Below, piece by piece: positions 5,563 through 10,269 of a stretch of 10,269 nt of DNA. The first letter of the stretch is position 1. The number at the start of each line of letters is the position of its first letter. This DNA comes from an uncultured Collinsella sp. (lineage in GTDB: Bacteria > Actinomycetota > Coriobacteriia > Coriobacteriales > Coriobacteriaceae). The stretch is taken from assembly GCA_902494855.1 (NCBI GenBank), contig CABUVC010000046.1:1-10269 (forward strand), given 5' to 3'. Under the pieces are notes generated by a model. The model saw nothing but the letters and a program-made list of their open reading frames with translations. It did not search any database and was not told the DNA's origin. Made by a program: the position numbers and the translations under genes.

Positions 5563-6859
5563 CCTCGCCAGCCGCCTCGCCGCATCTGAGTCCGCATCGT
5601 CCACCATCCTCGCCAAGGATCGAACGCTTTCCTGCGACACCCGCCAAACGGGACTCAACAACAACGCACTTGTGATCGGCCCCTCGGGAGCCGGCAAGAC
5701 CCGAAACGTCCTCAAGCCCAACCTGCTGCAAATGAACGCAAGCTACATCGTGCTCGACACCAAAGGCACGCTCTGTCGCAAAGTGGGACCCGTGCTGGCG
5801 GCCCACGGTTACCGCGTGCAATGTCTCAACTTCGCCGACCTCAACACCGTCCCGGCCCTTGCGCCCGGCATCGAGCGCTGCGGCTACAACCCCCTGAGGC
5901 ACATTCGCTGTAAGGCGGACGGCAGGCCCAACCAGCAGGACATCCTCTCGGTGGCAAAGGCCATCTGCCCCATCGAGGACAACAACCAGCCTTTTTGGGA
6001 TCATGCGGCGGCAAACCTGCTGTCGTGTCTTATCGCCTACGTCACCGAACAGCTGCCCGCCGACGAGCAGACGATCAGCTCGGTCATCAAGCTGATCGAG
6101 CACCTGCAGGACGGTGCCACGGGTCGATTGTTTGACGACCTGATCACGACCGACCCCCAAAGCTATGCCCTCTCGCTATGGCGGCGCTACGCCATTACGC
6201 AAAATGCCGAGCGCATGCACGCGAGCATCGTCGGCATCCTTGCCGAAAAGGTCATGTGTCTGGGATTCGACGGTGCGGCACAGCTCTATCGTGAGTGCCA
6301 TCAGGTGGACTTCGCTTCCATGGGACACACCCCCTGCGCCCTGTTTGTAACCGTGAGCGATATTGACCGCAATCTCGATCCGCTGACCGGCCTCTTTATT
6401 TCGCAGGCGTTTATGGGCCTCATTCGTGAGGCCGATAGGCAGCCCGACGGCAGCCTGCCCGTGCCCGTGCGCTTTATGCTCGATGACTTCGCAAATCTGC
6501 AGATCCCCCAGATCGACAACGTGCTCTCGATTATCCGAAGCCGCAACATCTGGGCAACGCTGCTGCTGCAGTCGACCAACCAGCTCGATGCGCTCTATGG
6601 CGAGGCACGCGCACGCTCCATCATGGGCAACTGCGACACGCATCTGGTGCTGGCGTTCCAGGATCCCGAGAGTGCCCGGGTGTTTTCCGACCGCGCCGAC
6701 GCGCTGCCCAGCACGCTCATGGCGACGCCGATCAATCGCACGTGGCTCTTTGTGCGCGGCCACACTCCCGAACAGGTCGAGCGCTTTAGGCTCGAAGACC
6801 ATCCGCTCTACGGGGAGCTGCCCGAGGCGCAGCGAGGCCATGCGGAGGCCGAGCTCTAG
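5555..6859 (+). CDS. VirD4/TraG-like ATPase without membrane anchor
   Basis: This 434-residue protein is a member of the type IV coupling protein (VirD4/TraG) branch of the HerA/FtsK P-loop ATPases. Residues 34-57 carry the Walker A GPSGAGKT (42-49) followed by the family's KPNLLQ, then YIVLDTKGTL. The Walker B region is FMLDDFANL (Asp310-Asp311) where coupling proteins usually have LDEFAN. IIRSRNIWATLLLQSTNQLDALYG and IMGNCDTHLVLAF are further hallmarks, matching the pattern I recall for the CD1115-like coupling proteins of Gram-positive integrative elements. Those are nearer 600 residues and start with transmembrane helices; here the ATPase domain begins almost at once and no hydrophobic segment precedes it, so the protein should be soluble. 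GGAGG lies seven bases before the ATG and inside the ClpP-like gene, whose end overlaps by 8 bases. No relaxase or mating-pore gene is nearby. It may move DNA or protein for a non-conjugative purpose, or be a relic. Confidence 0.85.
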   Translation: MSNLASRLAASESASSTILAKDRTLSCDTRQTGLNNNALVIGPSGAGKTRNVLKPNLLQMNASYIVLDTKGTLCRKVGPVLAAHGYRVQCLNFADLNTVPALAPGIERCGYNPLRHIRCKADGRPNQQDILSVAKAICPIEDNNQPFWDHAAANLLSCLIAYVTEQLPADEQTISSVIKLIEHLQDGATGRLFDDLITTDPQSYALSLWRRYAITQNAERMHASIVGILAEKVMCLGFDGAAQLYRECHQVDFASMGHTPCALFVTVSDIDRNLDPLTGLFISQAFMGLIREADRQPDGSLPVPVRFMLDDFANLQIPQIDNVLSIIRSRNIWATLLLQSTNQLDALYGEARARSIMGNCDTHLVLAFQDPESARVFSDRADALPSTLMATPINRTWLFVRGHTPEQVERFRLEDHPLYGELPEAQRGHAEAEL

Positions 6860-6930
6860 ACGCAGGGCCCTCGCAGCACGCGACGCTCCGGCGAAGATCC
6901 TTAAAGGCCGTGCGCCCCGAGGCCACGGCA

Positions 6931-6967
6931 AAGCAAAGGGGCCCGCATCCGATGGGATACGGGCCCC
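6931..6967 (-). terminator. Terminator of pgi, possibly bidirectional
   Basis: The arms GGGGCCCG (6938-6945) and CGGGCCCC (6960-6967) pair perfectly, and inner bases extend the stem around a small loop. On the minus strand it is followed by TTTGCTTT, fitting an intrinsic terminator 33 bases beyond the pgi stop. The stem also lies after the plus-strand ATPase gene and may block read-through from that side, although no T-run follows there. Confidence 0.8.
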
Positions 6968-7000
6968 TGGCTATAAGGCGCGATGCGTTAACAGCAGCGA

Positions 7001-8695
7001 CTACTTGCGGTGAGCGCGGTAGAACTCGATAAGCGCCTGGGTCGAAGCGTCCTGCTCGGCCTTGGCGGCGTCGTCGTGGAAGGCCGGGGTGATCTGCTTG
7101 GCAAGCTGCTTGCCAAGCTCGACGCCCCACTGGTCGTAGGAGTCGATGCCCCAGACCGTGCCCTCGACAAACGTGATGTGCTCGTACAGGGCGATGAGCT
7201 CGCCGAGTGCGAACGGGGTCAGCGTGTCGCCAAAGATCGAGGTCGTCGGACGGTTGCCCTCAAAGCAGCGGGCCGGGACGATCTGCTCGGGCGTGCCCTC
7301 GGCGCGCACCTCATCGGCCGTCTTACCAAAGGCGAGCGCCTTGGTCTGAGCCAGGAAGTTGCCCAGGAACAGCTCGTGGACATCCTGGCCGCTGTCGGTT
7401 GCGGGGTTGGCAGTGTTGGCGAAAGCGATAAAGTCGGCCGGGACCACCACGGTGCCCTGGTGCAGCAGCTGGTAGAAGGCGTGCTGACCATTGGTACCGG
7501 GCTCGCCCCAGAAGATCTCACCGGTATCGGAGGTCACGGCGCTGCCGTCCCAGCGGACATGCTTGCCGTTGGACTCCATGGTGAGCTGCTGCAGGTAGGC
7601 CGGGAAACGGTGCAGGTACTGGCAGTACGGCAGCACGGCGTGGCTCTTGGAACCGAAGAAGTTGACGTACCAGACGTTGAGCAGGCCCATCAGCGCGACG
7701 GCGTTGTTCTCGAGCGGGGTGTTGCAGAAGTACTCGTCGATGGCGTGGAAGCCCTCGAGGAACTGCTGGAAACGCTCGGGGCCGAGCACGACGATCAGCG
7801 ACAGACCCACGGCGGAGTCAACGGAGTAGCGGCCGCCGACCCAGTTCCAGAAGCCGAAGGCATTGGCAGGGTCGATACCGAAGGCCTCAACCTTCTCGAG
7901 TGCGGTGGAAACGGCGACGAAGTGCTTTGCCACAGCCTCGGCGTTCTGCTCCTCGGAACCGTCGATGGCACCCTGAGCCTTGAGCTGCTCGAGCATCCAG
8001 GTCTTGACCTCGCGGGCGTTGGTGAGGGTCTCAAGCGTGGTGAAGGTCTTGGAGACGATGATCACGAGCGTGGTCTCGGGATCCAGACCCTTGAGCTTCT
8101 CGGCCTGGTCGTTGGGGTCGATGTTGGAGATGTAGCGGCAATCGATACCGGCGTCGGCATAGGGACGCAGGGCCTCGTAAGCCATGACCGGACCCAGGTC
8201 GGAGCCACCGATGCCGATGGACACCAGATGCTCGATCTTCTTGCCGGTAACGCCCTTCCACTCACCGGAGCGCACGCGCTCGGCGAAAGCATACATGCGA
8301 TCGAGGACCTCGTGCACGTCGGCGACGACGTCCTGGCCGTCAACGATGAGCTGGCCCTTCTCGCTTGCCGGGCGGCGCAGAGCGGTGTGCAGGACGGCGC
8401 GGTCCTCGGTGGTGTTGATGTGCTCGCCGGAGAACATGGCGTCGCGGCGCTCCTCGAGCTTCACCTCGCGGGCAAGATCGCACAGCAGCTTGACGGTCTC
8501 ATCGGTCACCAGGTTCTTCGACAGATCGAAGTGCAGGTCACCAGCGTCAAAGCTCAGCTTGTTCACGCGCTCGGCATCGGCGGCAAACCAGGCCTTGAGG
8601 TCGATACCTTCGGCCTCGAGCTTCTCCTGATGAGCCTCGAGCGCCTTCCAAGCGGCAGTCGACGTAGCATCGATAGGTGCGGCAACAGTTGCCAT
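7001..8695 (-). CDS. pgi: Glucose-6-phosphate isomerase
   Basis: This 564-residue protein interconverts glucose 6-phosphate and fructose 6-phosphate in glycolysis and gluconeogenesis in the cytoplasm. Its length fits the long E. coli-type enzyme (549 residues). Visible signatures are SIGIGGSDLGPVM, VSKTFTTLETLTN (phosphate binding), WVGGRYSVDSAVG (first PGI signature), MESNGKHV with catalytic Glu374, GTNGQHAFYQL with His405, and SYDQWGVELGKQ with Lys529. These correspond to Glu355, His386 and Lys514 of the E. coli enzyme, with identical Glu-His spacing. GAGGAGG lies five bases before the chosen ATG; an upstream in-frame ATG at 8722 has no such site. A hairpin terminator follows the gene. I found no convincing -35/-10 pair in the 199 bases upstream, only isolated -10-like TAGAAT (8755-8760) and TATAGT (8773-8778). 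The gene looks intact and typical. Confidence 0.97.
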   Translation of the reverse strand: MATVAAPIDATSTAAWKALEAHQEKLEAEGIDLKAWFAADAERVNKLSFDAGDLHFDLSKNLVTDETVKLLCDLAREVKLEERRDAMFSGEHINTTEDRAVLHTALRRPASEKGQLIVDGQDVVADVHEVLDRMYAFAERVRSGEWKGVTGKKIEHLVSIGIGGSDLGPVMAYEALRPYADAGIDCRYISNIDPNDQAEKLKGLDPETTLVIIVSKTFTTLETLTNAREVKTWMLEQLKAQGAIDGSEEQNAEAVAKHFVAVSTALEKVEAFGIDPANAFGFWNWVGGRYSVDSAVGLSLIVVLGPERFQQFLEGFHAIDEYFCNTPLENNAVALMGLLNVWYVNFFGSKSHAVLPYCQYLHRFPAYLQQLTMESNGKHVRWDGSAVTSDTGEIFWGEPGTNGQHAFYQLLHQGTVVVPADFIAFANTANPATDSGQDVHELFLGNFLAQTKALAFGKTADEVRAEGTPEQIVPARCFEGNRPTTSIFGDTLTPFALGELIALYEHITFVEGTVWGIDSYDQWGVELGKQLAKQITPAFHDDAAKAEQDASTQALIEFYRAHRK

Positions 8696-8817
8696 AGAGT
8701 CCTCCTCAGCATACGGGCACACGCCTCCATGCGCCCGGACATTCAGATGTCACTATTCTAGCGCAGGTCAAGACTATAATCAGCGAGCGTTGCCAATCGG
8801 CCCCCAAACGGCAACCG

Positions 8818-8889
8818 ACCAAAAAGGGACAGGTTTATTTTGGCAGGTCAAACGCTTTACCAATCAAAAATGACCTATCCCTTTATGCC
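8818..8889 (-). terminator. Imperfect palindrome, REP-like and terminator-like
   Basis: The outer arms 8818-8834 and 8873-8889 are inverted copies at 13 of 17 positions, with AAAGGGAYAGGT as core. Read on the minus strand, the second arm ends CCTGTCCCTTTTTGG, so the stem runs into five Ts, six bases after the stop of the upstream gene; it could serve as its terminator. The left arm contains a CCAAAAAGGGACAGGTTT copy that recurs at 9549, so this is probably part of a dispersed REP-like family (inference). Confidence 0.6.
8819..8836 (+). repeat. 18-bp repeat, copy 1
   Basis: CCAAAAAGGGACAGGTTT is identical, in the same orientation, to 9549-9566. It forms the left arm of the palindrome between pgi and the short dehydrogenase-like gene. 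Eighteen identical bases in two intergenic places 730 bp apart are very unlikely by chance. Confidence 0.75.
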
Positions 8890-8894
8890 AAATA

Positions 8895-9416
8895 TTAGGC
8901 CGCGGCGCACACGCTGCCGAGCAACTCACGCAGAGGAGACCCGATGCCCTCCAGCAGTTCGGGCGCGATGATGGCAAAAACGGGAACCTCGCCGGCTCCC
9001 ACGACGGCAGGCACCTTGCCCTCCGAGACAATACATCCATAAGGAACAAAACCGTCTTCGCCGGCATCGAGCGCCGCCATGCGACGCGCGAGTTCGCGCG
9101 CAAAGCCGGCAGTATCGGCATCGCCGATCGCCAGGACAAAGTCCACGCCTTCGTCGGTCGCCAGGGCCACGGCCTCGTCGATCAGCTCGTCTCCCCCATC
9201 GCCAACCGAGCCGCAGCGGAAAAGCACGCGCTCGAGCAGAGCTCGATCAACCGAGCCGAGTGCCGCCGAGACGAGCTCATCGCGCGTATGCTTGTCACCG
9301 CCCAGCACGACCAGCGCCTTGGTGCCACCGTAGTGAGCGACCAATCGTCCGCACCAGCGAGCCACGTCTCCATCCGCAACAAGGCGCGTCGGCATACCAA
9401 ACCCATAGTTGACCAT
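8895..9416 (-). CDS. Short protein resembling the N-terminal half of iron-containing alcohol dehydrogenases
   Basis: This 173-residue protein looks like the nucleotide-binding half of iron-dependent (butanol/YqhD-type) alcohol dehydrogenases. MVNYGFGMPTRLV matches the family start (xNFxFxxPTxIxFG), YGGTKALVVLGGD matches the first beta strand, and EAVALATDEGVDFVLAIGDADT sits where the family has EGIDFILAVGGGSVID. The GGGS loop that binds the NAD phosphates is replaced by GDAD, and the C-terminal helical domain with the iron-binding Asp/His residues is absent; full members have about 380-400 residues. It is therefore unlikely to be a working dehydrogenase. The frame is intact and ends GSVCAAA, so it may be a reduced, repurposed protein rather than fresh decay. 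I prefer the ATG at 9416 by homology; an in-frame ATG at 9467 adds 17 residues with rare codons and no ribosome site. It sits between two 18-bp repeats. Confidence 0.6.
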   Translation of the reverse strand: MVNYGFGMPTRLVADGDVARWCGRLVAHYGGTKALVVLGGDKHTRDELVSAALGSVDRALLERVLFRCGSVGDGGDELIDEAVALATDEGVDFVLAIGDADTAGFARELARRMAALDAGEDGFVPYGCIVSEGKVPAVVGAGEVPVFAIIAPELLEGIGSPLRELLGSVCAAA

Positions 9417-9548
9417 TATCCCCACAACCCTTCCGTGCTTTATGGTGGTATCGATCGTTAGGCTCATGCTACGAAGCGAGGTTTTCCGAGCTGTTTCGCA
9501 CTCTTTAGAGCTGCGTTAAAACCCGATGCGGCCGCACGACCGTACCTG

Positions 9549-9566
9549 CCAAAAAGGGACAGGTTT
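9549..9566 (+). repeat. 18-bp repeat, copy 2
   Basis: This is the second identical copy of CCAAAAAGGGACAGGTTT. It abuts the -35 box of the polymerase promoter, sharing the first T of TTGACG. The preceding ACCTGCC is the reverse complement of GGCAGGT just inside copy 1 (8842-8848), which points to a common longer ancestor. Confidence 0.75.
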
Positions 9567-9594
9567 TGACGGTGTCCGGACGAGCGGCTATTAT
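9566..9594 (+). promoter_or_regulatory. Promoter of the Y-family polymerase gene
   Basis: TTGACG (9566-9571) and TATTAT (9589-9594) each match five of six consensus bases and are separated by exactly 17 bases. Transcription would begin near 9601, about 37 bases before the GTG start and inside the first LexA-like box. Confidence 0.75.
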
Positions 9595-9609
9595 CGAACA
9601 TGTATTCGA
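9594..9609 (+). promoter_or_regulatory. LexA-like SOS box 1
   Basis: TCGAACATGTATTCGA differs by one base from the perfect palindrome TCGAACATGTGTTCGA and fits the actinobacterial/Gram-positive LexA pattern (GAAC, four bases, GTTC). It starts at the last base of the -10 box and covers the predicted start site, so bound LexA would block transcription until SOS induction. Confidence 0.8.
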
Positions 9610-9610
9610 T

Positions 9611-9626
9611 AAGAACATGTGTTTGA
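9611..9626 (+). promoter_or_regulatory. LexA-like SOS box 2
   Basis: AAGAACATGTGTTTGA keeps the GAACATGTGTT core of the LexA palindrome, with weaker outer bases. Its centre lies 17 bases after that of box 1, about 1.6 helical turns away. Together the two boxes suggest tight control by two LexA dimers. It ends just before the ribosome site GGGAGGA. Confidence 0.65.
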
Positions 9627-9637
9627 TGGGAGGACGC

Positions 9638-10269
9638 GTGGGGCACGAGCGTCACACCTATATCTGCATCGACCTCAAGACGTTTTACGCTAGCGTCGAG
9701 TGCGTTGACCGTGGGCTTAACCCGCTCACCACCAACCTGGTCGTTGCCGACGAATCGCGCGGGCGCACGACCATCTGTCTCGCTATCACGCAGGCCATGA
9801 AAGACCTCGGGATACATAACCGCTGCCGTTTGTTCGAGATTCCCGACGGCATCGACTACATCAAGGCCGTACCGCGCATGCAGCACTATATGGAGGTGTC
9901 GGCGCAAATCTACGGCATCTATCTGGAATACGTGAGTCCGCAAGACATTCACGTCTACTCAATTGACGAGTGCTTTATCGACGTGACACCCTATCTGGAC
10001 CTCTATCACACCGATGCGGAAGGCTTCGCCTGCATGTTGCGCGACGAGGTCCTGGCACGCACCGGCATCACGGCGACGGTCGGCATCGGCCCCAACCTAT
10101 TCCAGGCCAAGGTTGCACTCGATATCACCGCCAAGCACGTGCCCAGTCGCATCGGCATGCTCGACGACGAGATCTTTCGCAAGGAGATCTGGCCTCATCG
10201 TCCCATTACCGATATCTGGGGTATCGGCCCCGGCATGGCGGCCCGTCTCGAGAAATACGGCGTCTACGA
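9638..10269 (+). CDS. Y-family translesion DNA polymerase, 3' end missing
   Basis: The visible 210 codons begin a Y-family (DinB/UmuC-type) error-prone DNA polymerase, which copies past DNA lesions. The N-terminal ICIDLKTFYASVEC holds the first catalytic metal ligand (Asp12). HVYSIDECFIDVT holds the catalytic SIDE motif (Ser108 to Glu111). The palm continues with ATVGIGPNLFQAKVALDITAK, and the helix-hairpin-helix entry ITDIWGIGPGMAARLEKYGV ends at the window edge. The substitution LKTFYA (rather than MDAFFA of DinB) and the general pattern recall UvrX/YqjW-like or UmuC-like enzymes of Gram-positives. I chose the GTG because GGGAGGA sits just upstream; in-frame ATGs at 9617 and 9626 lie within the operator and lack a ribosome site. 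A near-consensus promoter and two LexA-like boxes indicate SOS control. The little-finger domain and any beta-clamp motif lie beyond the window. Confidence 0.92.
   Translation, partial: MGHERHTYICIDLKTFYASVECVDRGLNPLTTNLVVADESRGRTTICLAITQAMKDLGIHNRCRLFEIPDGIDYIKAVPRMQHYMEVSAQIYGIYLEYVSPQDIHVYSIDECFIDVTPYLDLYHTDAEGFACMLRDEVLARTGITATVGIGPNLFQAKVALDITAKHVPSRIGMLDDEIFRKEIWPHRPITDIWGIGPGMAARLEKYGVY

Noticed and set aside
5555..6859. The VirD4-like gene as proof of an intact conjugative element.
   Set aside because: No relaxase, mating-pore component, integrase or attachment site is visible in the window, and the genes on both sides are ordinary metabolic ones.
7010..8761. A 583-codon open frame on the + strand, opposite pgi.
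   Set aside because: It lies entirely antisense to a full-length, motif-complete pgi. Long antisense frames are common in G+C-rich genes with strong codon bias; no ribosome site or family motif supports it.
8743..8771. TTGACC (minus strand, 8766-8771) as the -35 box of a pgi promoter.
   Set aside because: At 17-base spacing the -10 position reads ATCTGA, which is not acceptable, and the nearby TAGAAT is only five bases away.

Overview
The window looks like chromosomal DNA of a high-G+C anaerobic actinobacterium. Collinsella or another member of the Coriobacteriia is my best guess, from the gene content, GTG starts, strong GGAGG ribosome sites and a TCGAAC-type LexA box. That assignment is inference; no rRNA or other marker is present. 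There are no tRNA or rRNA genes, no CRISPR array and no intact insertion sequence.

Left part (1-3381): the 3' end of a TatD-family metal-dependent hydrolase on the + strand meets a convergent minus-strand group. The gap holds a 238-bp element with 35-bp terminal inverted repeats and several internal hairpins, which resembles a miniature mobile element. The minus-strand genes, in transcription order, are a Cof-type HAD phosphatase with its own terminator, a beta-phosphoglucomutase-like HAD hydrolase, and a PfkB-family kinase that closely resembles fructoselysine 6-kinase (FrlD). The last two probably form a small sugar-phosphate operon.

Middle part (3617-6859): a plus-strand three-gene locus sits between housekeeping genes. 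It has a recognisable promoter with an inverted repeat at the predicted start site, a long leader with 18-bp tandem repeats, an unrecognised 296-residue protein, a ClpP-like serine protease with a complete Ser-His-Asp triad, and a VirD4/TraG-type ATPase without an N-terminal membrane anchor. The last two genes overlap by 8 bases. No relaxase, mating-pore gene, integrase or Clp ATPase is visible in this window. This is the best candidate here for an undescribed system.

Right part (6931-10269): on the minus strand lie glucose-6-phosphate isomerase (pgi) with a strong terminator hairpin and, upstream of it, a short protein resembling only the N-terminal half of iron-containing alcohol dehydrogenases. 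This short gene is bracketed by two direct copies of an 18-bp repeat (CCAAAAAGGGACAGGTTT). The left copy is one arm of a larger imperfect palindrome that also looks like a terminator. Diverging to the right is a Y-family translesion DNA polymerase, cut by the window end, with a near-consensus promoter and two tandem LexA-like boxes, so it is very probably SOS-induced.
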